Of a DNA stretch of 64,000 nucleotides, positions 9,277 through 18,115 are shown piece after piece. The stretch's first letter is position 1. Each line of letters opens with the position of its first letter. The position numbers and the translations under genes are program-made. The notes beneath the pieces were generated by a model that saw only the letters and a list, made by a program, of their open reading frames with translations, searched no databases and was not told the DNA's origin. The DNA comes from Oceanobacillus saliphilus. Lineage in GTDB: Bacteria > Bacillota > Bacilli > Bacillales > Amphibacillaceae. The stretch lies in the NCBI RefSeq assembly GCF_023522835.1, contig NZ_JALCZU010000015.1:19941-83940 (forward strand), read 5' to 3'.

Positions 9277-9555
9277 TCTCGGTTTCCCCCTAATTTTCCT
9301 ATTTCTTTTTTTGGGCAATAAAAAAACCCTTCCGATACGGATGGGCACTCCTGCAAATTATTAACGTCTGAGCGCCTTATTTAATAAACAATAAAGTGGA
9401 CTCAAACAGATTCCATTTTCATGGCGTTTCAGTCCTATCAGCATAATAATAAGTTAATAGTTAATATAGATGATTGCTCTTTCGACTTCATGGTGAATGC
9501 CCCTCTCTTAATTGTAAATTGTTATTATAATAAACCTATTTATAATTAGAGTCAA
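9277..9555 (-). promoter_or_regulatory. Promoter plus structured leader with intrinsic terminator (riboswitch/attenuator candidate)
   Basis: On the minus strand, TTGACT (9550-9555), 17 bp and TATTAT (9527-9532) form a good sigma-A promoter. The leader of about 245 nt holds a tiered hairpin at 9398-9435 (GGACT/AGTCC, AAAC/GTTT, CCAT/ATGG around GAAA). A closing stem pairs 9370-9376 with 9344-9350. An intrinsic terminator (9327-9345, then a U run to 9319) ends just before the SD. I recognise no T-box, SAM, lysine, purine or M-box motif. Confidence 0.6.
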
Positions 9556-9576
9556 TAAATTTTTTATTCTGATAAA

Positions 9577-9590
9577 TTAAAGCGTTATCA
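9577..9590. promoter_or_regulatory. Candidate CcpA catabolite-responsive (cre) site
   Basis: TTAAAGCGTTATCA matches the consensus TGWNANCGNTNWCA at all fixed positions except the second. It lies between the divergent PTS permease and fructose operons, where catabolite repression is expected. Prediction only. Confidence 0.4.
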
Positions 9591-9720
9591 AAATGGAATT
9601 CATAAAATGGAGTGTCAAAAAATGATAGTCGAGCCGCTCATAAGCATTAACCCATTGTTTAAAATGTCACTTAAGATGGAATTTTGATTCTCAATAGCTC
9701 TTTTCTACCGATCTTATGAA

Positions 9721-9750
9721 TGTTTTTGATTGTTATTGGTTGTTTTTGGT
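9721..9750 (+). promoter_or_regulatory. Tandem 10-bp direct repeats, likely FruR operator
   Basis: Three back-to-back units, TGTTTTTGAT, TGTTATTGGT and TGTTTTTGGT, each span one helical turn and lie 18-30 bp upstream of the SD of fruR. DeoR-family repressors commonly bind such direct repeats, so this is the probable autoregulatory site. Confidence 0.55.
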
Positions 9751-9779
9751 GGTATTATTACTATTATAGGAGGGATAAA

Positions 9780-10523
9780 ATGATAACGGAAGAACGATAT
9801 TCTTTCATTTTAGAACAGCTAAATGAAAGCGGTATAGTGAAAGCAAATGAACTTATGGTGTCGCTTAATTGCTCTGAGTCTACAATCCGAAGAGACCTTG
9901 CACAACTGGAGAAATCGGGTGCACTCGTAAGGATTCATGGTGGAGCCAAGAAAAACTATCAACTGGATAAAGAAATGTCCTACAACGAGAAAACGATCAA
10001 AAACATTCAGGGGAAAAATTCAATTGGTAAATATGCTGCTTCTCTCATAATCAACAATGATGTCATATATATGGATGCCGGGACGACAACCATGGCTATG
10101 ATCAGTAATATAAAGGCTGATTATATTACTGTGGTAACAAATGGAATACTTCACGCTTCCCTGTTGGCGGATAAAAATATCAATACTATCCAGCTTGGGG
10201 GAAAGGTAAAAAATACAACGAAGGCAATAATCGGTGCGACCAGTATAGAAGAACTGAAAAATTACCGCTTTACAAAAGCATTTTTAGGAATTAATGGTAT
10301 AGATGTCTCCTATGGTTGCACAACTCCCGACCCGGAGGAAGCAGCTTTAAAGAAGCTGGCTCATGAGCATTCAGCGGTAACCTATGTTTTGGCAGATGAA
10401 AGTAAATGGGATAAAGTCAGCTTCGCAAAAGTTTGTAGACTGGAAGAAGTTAAAATTATTACTGACTCCCCACTAAAAAACCTGAAATACTATCAGGAAA
10501 AAACAACAATACTGGAGGCTTAA
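9780..10523 (+). CDS. fruR: DeoR-family transcriptional repressor of the fructose operon
   Basis: A 247-residue DeoR/GlpR regulator. An N-terminal winged helix (ERYSFILEQLNESGIVKANELM, recognition helix CSESTIRRDL) precedes a sugar-phosphate-binding DeoRC domain with DAGTTT and the ADESKW segment. In this context it senses fructose-1-phosphate (inferred from known fruR-fruK-fruA operons). The start at 9780 has AGGAGGG at 9768-9774; an in-frame start 20 codons earlier adds an unlikely Tyr-rich tail. The stop lies 2 bp before fruK, so translation is coupled. Confidence 0.93.
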   Translation: MITEERYSFILEQLNESGIVKANELMVSLNCSESTIRRDLAQLEKSGALVRIHGGAKKNYQLDKEMSYNEKTIKNIQGKNSIGKYAASLIINNDVIYMDAGTTTMAMISNIKADYITVVTNGILHASLLADKNINTIQLGGKVKNTTKAIIGATSIEELKNYRFTKAFLGINGIDVSYGCTTPDPEEAALKKLAHEHSAVTYVLADESKWDKVSFAKVCRLEEVKIITDSPLKNLKYYQEKTTILEA

Positions 10524-10525
10524 CA

Positions 10526-11437
10526 ATGATTTTTACGATTACTCTTAATCCTTCCATTGATTACGTAATCCCTATTAAGAATCTAAAAATTGGTGAGCTA
10601 AATTATATGGAGAGCGATCTAAAACTACCTGGTGGAAAAGGAATTAATGTTTCCCGTATATTAGCAGAGCTTAATATAGATTCAATAGCTCTTGGATTTT
10701 TAGGTGGATTTACAGGAGAGTTCATCTCAAAGTGGCTGGAAAAAGATAGTGTTAAGTCTGACTTCATTCGTATAGAGGGAGAAACGCGAATTAATCTCAA
10801 AATTAAATCAGATTACGAGACAGAAATTAATGGACTTGGTCCTAACATTAAAAAAGAAGAAGCAGAGCTACTACTGAACCAAATTAAAACCACCACAAGT
10901 AATGATACCGTTATCCTATCTGGTAGCAAACCACCATTTTTACCGGGTAATTTTTATACGAAAATCATTGAAATAGTAAAAGCAAACAAAGCCCAATTCG
11001 TAATCGATACAACTGGCGAAGCATTAAAATCTGCCTTACCATATGGACCTTTACTTGTAAAACCAAATCTGCATGAACTGGAACAACTATTTGAAGTTAA
11101 ACTTAAAAATCAGAGAGATATTATTCATTACGGAAAAAAACTACTTGAAGCGGGCGCTAAACATGTCATTGTCTCTCTCGCAGGTGATGGAGCTTTACTT
11201 GTTACTAAGGATGGAATCTATAAAGGAACAAGTCCAAAAGGTACTGTGAAAAACTCTGTGGGTGCTGGCGACTCCATGATTGCTGGATTTATAGGGGAAT
11301 TTTCACATAGTTTCGATCCTCTGGAAGCTTTTAAGATGGGAATAGCATCGGGCAGTGCTACCGCTTTTTCAAACGACTTGGCCAATAAGGAGCTAATCTT
11401 ATCGTTAATTCCAGAAGTAAAAGTTTCCCGTCTCTAA
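10526..11437 (+). CDS. fruK: 1-phosphofructokinase
   Basis: A PfkB-family sugar kinase of 303 residues that converts fructose-1-phosphate and ATP to fructose-1,6-bisphosphate. The N-terminal PfkB signature PGGKGINVSRIL and the C-terminal signature GAGDSMIAGF, containing the catalytic Asp, are both present. TLNPSIDYVI at the start is typical of the 1-phosphofructokinase branch. It sits between the repressor and the transporter that makes its substrate. Confidence 0.95.
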   Translation: MIFTITLNPSIDYVIPIKNLKIGELNYMESDLKLPGGKGINVSRILAELNIDSIALGFLGGFTGEFISKWLEKDSVKSDFIRIEGETRINLKIKSDYETEINGLGPNIKKEEAELLLNQIKTTTSNDTVILSGSKPPFLPGNFYTKIIEIVKANKAQFVIDTTGEALKSALPYGPLLVKPNLHELEQLFEVKLKNQRDIIHYGKKLLEAGAKHVIVSLAGDGALLVTKDGIYKGTSPKGTVKNSVGAGDSMIAGFIGEFSHSFDPLEAFKMGIASGSATAFSNDLANKELILSLIPEVKVSRL

Positions 11438-11475
11438 ATTTTAAAGTCTGAAAATACAAAAAAGGACTGATAGAT

Positions 11476-13338
11476 ATGAAAATTACTGATTTACTTTTAA
11501 AGGATATTATGATTATGGACATGCAATCTACTGAAAAAGAGCAGGCAATTGATGAAATGATAGGCAGCCTTTATAAAAATCATATTATTAATAATAAAGA
11601 AATATTCAAGGAAGCCATTCTAAATAGGGAATCTCAATCATCGACAGGTCTTGGCGATGGAATTGCTATGCCACATGCTAAATCGAAAGCAGTCAAAAAA
11701 CCAACAGTACTTTTTGCAAAAAGCAATAAGGGTATTAACTATGATTCACTGGATGGTCAGCCTGCATATTTGTTTTTCATGATAGCAGTCCCCGAAGCAG
11801 CTAATGATACACATCTGCAAACGTTGGCAGCATTGTCAAAAATGTTAATCGATGCGGATTTCGTTAATCAACTAAAGCAAGCGGAAACTCATGAGGACGT
11901 TCATGTACTTTTTAATAAAACGAGGGAAAATCCAGAAGAAATAACTGTTGAAACATCAGAGAATTCTTCATCAAAAAGACCCTTTATCGTTGCTGTAACT
12001 GCCTGTCCTACCGGCATTGCTCATACCTATATGGCAGAGGACGCTTTAAAAAAGAAAGCCGTTGAAATGAATGTAGACATTCGCGTGGAAACAAATGGGT
12101 CTGATGGAGTAAAAAATGAATTAACTGCAGATGAAATTAAAAGAGCTGATGCAGTTATAGTTGCAGCCAGTAAGAAAGTTGAATTGCATCGATTTAATGG
12201 GAAGAAACTTCTGAACAGACCAGTAAGTGAAGGTATTAAAAAAACAGAGGAATTAATTACAAAGGCAATTAATCAGGATGCCCCGACTTATCATGCAGAG
12301 CAATATAAAGAGAGAGCAAGTAGTAAACCGAAATCAAAAACGATCTTAGGTACCATCTATAAAGACTTAATGAATGGTATATCTCATATGCTGCCCTTTG
12401 TAATTGGTGGCGGTATTCTAATGGCTATTTCATTCTTGTTCGAAAGTGTATTAGGAAGCGACAGTGAGACTTTTACTTTTTTGAACGAACTTGGCAGTAA
12501 TGCATTTAACTTTCTAATACCTATCTTTGCAGGATTTATTGCAATGAGTATTGCAGATAGACCTGGTTTAATGCCTGGTATGGTTGGTGGCTTGATAGCT
12601 GTTAATAGTGACGCAGGATTTATAGGTGGTTTGGTTGCCGGTTTCCTTGCTGGATATATCATTATTCTATTAAAAAGACTATTACATGGTTTACCAAGGT
12701 CACTGGACGGTTTAAAGTCAATTCTTATATATCCTGTGTTGGGACTTTTATTAACAGGTATTCTAATGTATTTTATATTTGGACCGATTTTTGCTGGTAT
12801 AAACACTGTAATGGTAGACTTTTTACAAGGACTTGGAACTAGAAACGCTGTAATTGTTGGCGCACTTCTTGGAGGAATGATGGCAATTGATATGGGGGGC
12901 CCATTCAATAAAGCAGCATATGCCTTTTCAATTGGAATTTTCACAGACACTGGTGACGGCAGTTTAATGGCAGCTGTAATGGCTGGCGGTATGGTTCCAC
13001 CACTGGCTATCGCATTATCATCTACAATCTTCAAAGAAAAATTTAACGAAGATGAACGCAAATCAGGTGCCACCAACTATGTTATGGGACTTTCATTTAT
13101 TACAGAAGGTGCTATTCCATTTGCAGCAGCTGATCCATTAAGAGTTATTGGTTCATCCGTAATCGGCGCAGCAATTGCTGGAGGATTGACACAGCTATGG
13201 AACAGCGCAATTCCAGCTCCTCATGGTGGTATATTTGTTATTCCTTTAGCTGAGAATGCACTCTTCTTCCTCCTTTCACTCGCAATAGGAACTGTCGTTG
13301 CCGCAATTATACTTGGTTTTTGGAGAAAGCCCGCTTAA
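11476..13338 (+). CDS. fruA: PTS fructose transporter, fused EIIABC
   Basis: A 620-residue fructose permease that phosphorylates the sugar at C1 during uptake. Domain order is EIIA (1-150, phospho-His67 in GIAMPHAKS), EIIB (about 168-265, phospho-Cys177 in VTACPTGIAHTY) and EIIC (about 285-620, several membrane spans). All active residues are intact and the length is normal for the family. It ends the operon about 250 bp before a strong terminator; no separate HPr-like gene is present. Confidence 0.96.
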   Translation: MKITDLLLKDIMIMDMQSTEKEQAIDEMIGSLYKNHIINNKEIFKEAILNRESQSSTGLGDGIAMPHAKSKAVKKPTVLFAKSNKGINYDSLDGQPAYLFFMIAVPEAANDTHLQTLAALSKMLIDADFVNQLKQAETHEDVHVLFNKTRENPEEITVETSENSSSKRPFIVAVTACPTGIAHTYMAEDALKKKAVEMNVDIRVETNGSDGVKNELTADEIKRADAVIVAASKKVELHRFNGKKLLNRPVSEGIKKTEELITKAINQDAPTYHAEQYKERASSKPKSKTILGTIYKDLMNGISHMLPFVIGGGILMAISFLFESVLGSDSETFTFLNELGSNAFNFLIPIFAGFIAMSIADRPGLMPGMVGGLIAVNSDAGFIGGLVAGFLAGYIIILLKRLLHGLPRSLDGLKSILIYPVLGLLLTGILMYFIFGPIFAGINTVMVDFLQGLGTRNAVIVGALLGGMMAIDMGGPFNKAAYAFSIGIFTDTGDGSLMAAVMAGGMVPPLAIALSSTIFKEKFNEDERKSGATNYVMGLSFITEGAIPFAAADPLRVIGSSVIGAAIAGGLTQLWNSAIPAPHGGIFVIPLAENALFFLLSLAIGTVVAAIILGFWRKPA

Positions 13339-13590
13339 TGAACAAGAGCTTAAGAGCCCGTTTTGCGATGTATGGACTGCCTGTGCCGCACAGCTGGTTC
13401 GGACGTTGACTTGCACCAGAGGAGTTTAAGTGCGACTATACCTTTAGCAAAGCCAGTTGGTAAGTCTACTTAGTCAGATTATGATGTGAAGTAAGTCTCG
13501 CTATAGCTTTAGTGTTCTCGCTAGACCTAGCAGTTTTTGTAAGTCAATGAGCTGTGAGCTGCTGAATAAAATTTATACTTATCCAATAAG

Positions 13591-13640
13591 TAAAGGAGCA
13601 TCTCTGCATTAATTTTTGCAGAAATGCTCCTTTATTTTTG
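13591..13640 (+). terminator. Intrinsic terminator of the fructose operon
   Basis: TAAAGGAGCA begins a stem of about 17 bp (13591-13608 with 13618-13634) with one small mismatch, followed by TTTTTGG. The 250 bp between fruA and this hairpin show no gene. Confidence 0.8.
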
Positions 13641-13654
13641 GCTGTTAGGGAAAG

Positions 13655-13798
13655 TAGAGTACTTTTCTATCTGCATAAGCGTAACGAAGGCTGTTTAGAA
13701 TTTTAGAAAACTTGGAATCAACCTAAGCGTTTTTGGGCAAATGCCTTAGTTGGACTTATGCAAGTAAGAAAGGCCTGATGACAACCACGTTTTCTAAC
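13655..13798. repeat. Interspersed repeat, TGCATAAGCGTAACGAAGGC type
   Basis: CTGCATAAGCGTAACGAAGG at about 13671 reappears inverted near 13745 (GCCTTAGTTGGACTTATGCA), and a TGATGACAACCA block follows. Related sequence occurs at 15787-15825 and 25944-26030, so this is a dispersed hairpin-forming repeat family. Confidence 0.55.
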
Positions 13799-13800
13799 AC

Positions 13801-14016
13801 TTACTTTTGCTTCTTATAATTTTTATGATGAACAACTGTCTTTATTGGCTCGCCGGTCACAGGATGTGATCCTATTTTAATGATTACAGAGTTCTCCCTT
13901 ACAGTTAGCACCGTTCCTTTTTTGCCTTTTTGTTCACCCTTAACTACCTGAATCGCATCTCCTACATCTGCTTGTTTCGTAATCGCCTTCGCTTCTACTA
14001 CTTTTTCTTCTTCCAT
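13801..14016 (-). CDS. DUF2187/YkvS-type KOW-domain protein
   Basis: A 71-residue protein with a KOW-like barrel: GDAIQVVKGEQKGKKGTVLT, ENSVIIKIG and the family-typical ending VVHHKNYKKQK. An acidic N-terminal extension of about 15 residues precedes it. The SD AAGGAGG is well placed. Related Bacillus proteins (YkvS) are of unknown function; KOW folds often bind nucleic acid or ribosomal components. Confidence 0.8.
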   Translation of the reverse strand: MEEEKVVEAKAITKQADVGDAIQVVKGEQKGKKGTVLTVRENSVIIKIGSHPVTGEPIKTVVHHKNYKKQK

Positions 14017-14338
14017 TTTAAATCCTCCTTGCTACTTAGTTGTGATAACGTTGATGATGATTTCAAATTATATATTAATCTTCCACAACGAACGATTACT
14101 AATTCATCCACTAATAATATTAACATAACTTTACATACTACTCCCGATAAAGTGACACTTCACGCGCCGTTTTTATAGTTGGAAAATTTTTCTTCTCTAA
14201 ACTCTTTTCGAAAATTTCTCCACTTTAAATTGGTTCATTTACCGATTTAGCCTGTCTTACTTAATTCCTTATCATAAACATTTCTGCTAATTCATGGTAT
14301 AAAGGATATGCAGAAGAATTATAGTAGAGGTGAAAAAC
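14017..14338. other. 322-bp divergent intergenic region
   Basis: Lies between the divergent DUF2187 and SLAP genes and presumably holds both promoters. I see no repeat, RNA motif or additional gene of note. Confidence 0.4.
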
Positions 14339-14722
14339 ATGCAAAAGCTAGCGTTTGAACCATCCTGGGATAAAGCCTTACCAGCTAAAGACCGGCAAAT
14401 TATTGAAGAAGCTTTTCAAAATCACAATATAGCAAATGAGCCAATTATCGAACTTACTCCATTATGGCAGGCACGGAATTACCGAGGTGAATTATTAATT
14501 ACTGTTCTTGTTCATAATTTCAGTCATGACGTGTTTTCCTTTAACAACACGAAGCTATGTTATATCGAAAATGAAGAAATTATTGCCCAACATACGTTTA
14601 CGATACCAGCATTAACGTTAAATCCGGAAATAAGTATGCCCTGGGCTTTTATATTTCCAGTCGAAAGTATCGTGAAAAAAGCAAATTTGGAAAATGGAAA
14701 GCTGGAATTCATTCATCCATAG
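14339..14722 (+). CDS. SLAP-domain-containing protein
   Basis: A 127-residue protein made of one SLAP domain (FEPSWDKALPAKDRQIIEEAF, then LTPLWQARNYRGELLITVLVHNFS and LPxxxMPWAFIFP-like strands). The domain occurs, often duplicated, in proteins linked to accessory Sec and S-layer assembly in Bacillaceae. There is no signal peptide, so it is probably cytoplasmic. The ATG at 14339 has AGAGGTG six bases upstream; the GTG at 14330 overlaps that SD and is rejected. Single gene, function unproven. Confidence 0.78.
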   Translation: MQKLAFEPSWDKALPAKDRQIIEEAFQNHNIANEPIIELTPLWQARNYRGELLITVLVHNFSHDVFSFNNTKLCYIENEEIIAQHTFTIPALTLNPEISMPWAFIFPVESIVKKANLENGKLEFIHP

Positions 14723-14950
14723 TATATACATGTACAACGCTGTTCCTTCGCCATATAACTACTATTCCATGAGTTAATCCGTTATTTCCACTCTCCATAA
14801 GATTCCTGTAATCCATATATGTATCATGGATATTCTTAGTCATGCACCCAATGGATATTGTTTCTTTCCTGCCGCATGTCACTTTTTTTGATGTAGTGAA
14901 TACAATGTGATAGGTCTGGTTTAGTATGATTTACAGGAGGAACGTGCAGG

Positions 14951-15655
14951 ATGAAAATGTCTCCAGCAGCGGCTGCAAAAAAATGCCTTGATCAATATTT
15001 TCCTGATTGCGAAGTTGCTTTCTTAGCCGGGAGCAGTGCCCGAGAAGAGCTAACAGAGCATTCCGATATAGACATCGTTATTATTGACAATACACAGAGT
15101 TCTCCCTTCCTTCAATGTCTTCATTGTTTCGATTGGGACATGGAACTGTTTGTTTTCAATAGAACATCCCTATCGTTCTTTTTTGACATTTGTCGCACAG
15201 AAGGACTACCAACGATTCCCCATATGTGTGTGGAAGGTACTATTCTAAAAGACGATGGATCTGCAGTGGATATCCGAAATGAAGCTAACGAATACTTGGA
15301 GGACGGCCCTGTAAAAATGAATATGGAAAAGGAAAACTATTTACGATACACCATTACCGATTTACTGAATGATTTAGACAGCTCCATCCGTCCGGAAGAA
15401 AAGATATTTACCGCAATTAATCTTTTTGAATTGGTCTCTGAATATGTACTGAAAATAAACGGCCACTGGCTTGGACATGGTAAATGGATGTATCGATCTT
15501 TACGCAAATGTGATCAAACCTTCTCCGATCAACTTTTAGACGTGTTCCATATATTCATGAAAACAGGTGACAGCAAGCCATTTAGCACCTTGGTTGATAC
15601 AGTATTGGAGCCTCAAGGAGGAAGGCTTTTTGGAGGATATAAAGAATTCTTATAG
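14951..15655 (+). CDS. Nucleotidyltransferase-domain protein (polymerase-beta-like)
   Basis: A 234-residue protein whose N-terminus carries the minimal nucleotidyltransferase motif GSSAREELTEHSDIDIVII (G-S then DxD), with a further Asp in WDMELFVF. A helical C-terminal half follows. It resembles kanamycin-type nucleotidyltransferases but could equally be a stand-alone housekeeping enzyme. The SD ACAGGAGG is strong. It is monocistronic with a terminator at once downstream. The substrate is not inferable. Confidence 0.78.
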   Translation: MKMSPAAAAKKCLDQYFPDCEVAFLAGSSAREELTEHSDIDIVIIDNTQSSPFLQCLHCFDWDMELFVFNRTSLSFFFDICRTEGLPTIPHMCVEGTILKDDGSAVDIRNEANEYLEDGPVKMNMEKENYLRYTITDLLNDLDSSIRPEEKIFTAINLFELVSEYVLKINGHWLGHGKWMYRSLRKCDQTFSDQLLDVFHIFMKTGDSKPFSTLVDTVLEPQGGRLFGGYKEFL

Positions 15656-15668
15656 TATACCTCTTTTT

Positions 15669-15698
15669 AGCAAGCCACCCGACGGTTTTGCTTTTTTT
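15669..15698 (+). terminator. Intrinsic terminator
   Basis: An AGCAA...TTGCT stem with an inner CC/GG pair is followed by a seven-T run. It lies 14 bp after the nucleotidyltransferase stop. Confidence 0.75.
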
Positions 15699-15786
15699 AT
15701 TTTTACTGCATACAGATTATCCATAACAAATCAATTAGAAAATTAAAATATTCCCCAAAGTCTTCTGAGGGAATACCTAAGTTCAC

Positions 15787-15825
15787 TTATGCAGGTAGTA
15801 ATTTTATACTTTTCTACCTGCATAA
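15787..15825. repeat. Palindromic repeat, TTATGCAGGTAG type
   Basis: A perfect 12-bp inverted repeat, TTATGCAGGTAG (15787-15798) and CTACCTGCATAA (15814-15825). The same arms recur near 13660 and 25946. The rest of 15700-16040 is AT-rich and holds no gene; the promoter for the LuxR-type regulator must lie there. Confidence 0.65.
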
Positions 15826-16054
15826 ATAATCCAAAGGTCAATTCATTATGACATTTAATTCACCCTTCTAACTTTTTGAAATAATAGATATATTATATTT
15901 AGATTACATAATTGTGTTAATTTGAAGGGAAATGCCGTAAAGCCTTGAGAATCGTATTTTTTAAAGATAAAATTATCATTAATAATTATATGCTTGCTGT
16001 TTCTTACAGCCGAAGTCTATTGTTAACTCAATTATGGGATAGGAGATGAGTAAA

Positions 16055-16687
16055 TTGAGTACAATAACAATCTTAAATGGAAAAAAAATACTACCGAATA
16101 ATTTTAATCATTCGCTAATCAACAAAACAAATTACAATATAACACTTTTAGGTCCTGCCAATATCAGTTTTTTATATAAAGAAAAATATACGGCTGATAA
16201 TGACCTTATCCTTTTAGATATCACAAGTAATATCGATTTGGAAAAGCTGATTACCTTTTACTCAAATTCGAAAGTTAAGATCGGTGTCATCATTTCTGAT
16301 GATGAGGTAGTTCATTTGGCTCCACTGCTAAGATTGGATATAGATGGATATTTCCATGCCGATATGGATGTCAATGAAATTGTTTCAGGAATCGATCTTA
16401 TTGAAAAAGGCTATACATATGTACATCCTGAATTGACGATCATGCTTCACCAAGAATATCTAAGACTTTACAATACAATCCGTCATCGACCTGAAGGGTT
16501 GCTAACACCTAGGGAGTGGCATGTGCTTGCGGAAATATCCAAAGGCCATAGTAATGAAATTATTGCCGCGAACCTCTCTATTTCAGATAAAACCGTCAAA
16601 AACCATGTAACATCAGTCTTAAGAAAATTAAACGTTAAAGATAGAACAAATGCTATGTTAGTAGCAGTAAAAAATGGATGGTTATAG
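16055..16687 (+). CDS. LuxR/NarL-type response-regulator-like protein
   Basis: A DNA-binding regulator of about 210 residues. The N-terminal half looks like a degenerate receiver (NDLILLDIT carries a possible phospho-Asp, but the usual acidic pair and lysine are not obvious). The C-terminus is a clear LuxR helix-turn-helix (LTPREWHVLAEISKGHSNEI, then ISDKTVKNHVTSVLRKL). The TTG at 16055 is preferred: AGGAG at 16041-16045 touches the ATG at 16046 but is 9 nt from the TTG. No sensor kinase adjoins it, so it may be an orphan regulator. Confidence 0.8.
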   Translation: MSTITILNGKKILPNNFNHSLINKTNYNITLLGPANISFLYKEKYTADNDLILLDITSNIDLEKLITFYSNSKVKIGVIISDDEVVHLAPLLRLDIDGYFHADMDVNEIVSGIDLIEKGYTYVHPELTIMLHQEYLRLYNTIRHRPEGLLTPREWHVLAEISKGHSNEIIAANLSISDKTVKNHVTSVLRKLNVKDRTNAMLVAVKNGWL

Positions 16688-16718
16688 GTAAACCAAACCT
16701 ACAAATGATCCTATTGTT

Positions 16719-16765
16719 GAAGATGATTGCTTACTTTAAATGTAAACAATCATCTTTTTTTTCAT
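16719..16765 (+). terminator. Intrinsic terminator
   Basis: A GAAGATGATTG arm pairs with CAATCATCTTT, followed by a T8 run; it ends the LuxR-type gene. Confidence 0.85.
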
Positions 16766-16858
16766 ATTATGATCACTATTGTGAATAAGAAAAAAATAAT
16801 TCATAATATACTATGAATTGATTTTGAATATTGTACATAAATAAGGAGCTGCTGTATT

Positions 16859-18115
16859 ATGTCACGACGATGGATGAATTTATTAATGATGACGATGATT
16901 TTTATTTTCAGTGCCTGCCAATCAGACGAAACAATTGCCTTTTCTGATAAACATTTGGAGATGGCCATCCGGGAAGAGATTGGTAAAACGGAAGGAGAAC
17001 TGTATTCAAAAGATTTTACGGAAGTCACGATGCTTAATCTGTCTGGGTCAGGAATAAACAAACTTGACGGCATGGAAGCGCTCGACGATTTAGAGATATT
17101 ATTGCTACAGGATAATAATATTTCCGACTTCTCTATCTTAAAAGAATTAGACAGTATGGAGGAAGTTAATGTAACTGGTAACCCAATTGAAAATGATGAG
17201 GAGCAGCAGGCAGTATTAGAGGAATTAAGAGAGCTGGGAATTGTTGTTGTCTTTACAGAAGAAGCTCAAACAGAAATTGTCGGAAGCCCTGATGGACCTG
17301 GTGGTTTTTTATGGAAGGTTGAAAATGGCAACACCACTGTATATTTGCAAGGTACCGTCCACGCGGGAACCCAGGATTTCTATCCATTACATGAAAAGAT
17401 TGAACAAGCATACAGAGAATCTGATGTTGTTGTACCAGAGATTGATATTACACAAGTGAACCCTTTTGAAATGCAAAACATATTAATGGAAATTGGTGTC
17501 TATCATGATGGCAGCACAATTAAAAATCATATCAGCGACGAGCTTTACGCAGAACTTGATAGTACGTTGGAGGAGTTAGGTTTACCTATGCAATTATTGA
17601 AAAGCTATAAACCATGGATCCTATCTTCAACTATCCAACAGCTTATGACGGAACAACTTGGCTATGTTTATGGTGTCGATGAATATTTTTTAAGCAGAGC
17701 AGCTGAAGATGGCAAGGAAATCATAGCTTTGGAAACTGCCGAAGATCAGCTGGGTATTTTTGCTGACACATCTCCAGATTATCAAATTAAAATGCTGGAA
17801 GAGTCTTTAATAGATATTGAGGAATACGATCAGGAAATGCAGGAGTTGTTCACCCTTTATTTAGAAGGGGATGCGGATAACCTGTTAACTGCATTAATGG
17901 CAGAGGACGCCGAAGCGACAGAGGAAGATCAGGCGTTTATGGAAGCTTTAAATGATAATCGTAACTACGATATGGCAGACACAATCATCGAATTTCTCGA
18001 GGAAGACAGCGGCCAAACTTATTTCGTCATTGTCGGCAGCCTGCACCTCATCCTTGAACCACATGTCATCTCCATCCTTGAAGAACAAGGCTATCCAGCA
18101 GAACATGTGCATTAG
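16859..18115 (+). CDS. TraB/GumN-family lipoprotein with leucine-rich repeats
   Basis: A 418-residue lipoprotein. The signal peptide ends in the lipobox FSAC (Cys20). Residues about 35-115 carry leucine-rich repeats (LNLSGSGINKLDGMEALDDL, then LLLQDNNISDFSIL). From about 140 comes the TraB/GumN domain: VYLQGTVHAGTQDFYPL, VVPEID, then FVIVGSLHLILEP near the end. TraB-like domains are suspected metalloproteases or chaperones, and conserved G-H and E motifs are visible. The LRR-TraB fusion suggests surface protein binding. It has its own SD (AAGGAG). Confidence 0.85.
   Translation: MSRRWMNLLMMTMIFIFSACQSDETIAFSDKHLEMAIREEIGKTEGELYSKDFTEVTMLNLSGSGINKLDGMEALDDLEILLLQDNNISDFSILKELDSMEEVNVTGNPIENDEEQQAVLEELRELGIVVVFTEEAQTEIVGSPDGPGGFLWKVENGNTTVYLQGTVHAGTQDFYPLHEKIEQAYRESDVVVPEIDITQVNPFEMQNILMEIGVYHDGSTIKNHISDELYAELDSTLEELGLPMQLLKSYKPWILSSTIQQLMTEQLGYVYGVDEYFLSRAAEDGKEIIALETAEDQLGIFADTSPDYQIKMLEESLIDIEEYDQEMQELFTLYLEGDADNLLTALMAEDAEATEEDQAFMEALNDNRNYDMADTIIEFLEEDSGQTYFVIVGSLHLILEPHVISILEEQGYPAEHVH

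Noticed and set aside
12384-13076. 230-codon minus-strand open frame inside fruA
   Set aside because: Antisense shadow of the EIIC domain, with no SD and Pro/Ile/Lys-rich nonsense composition.
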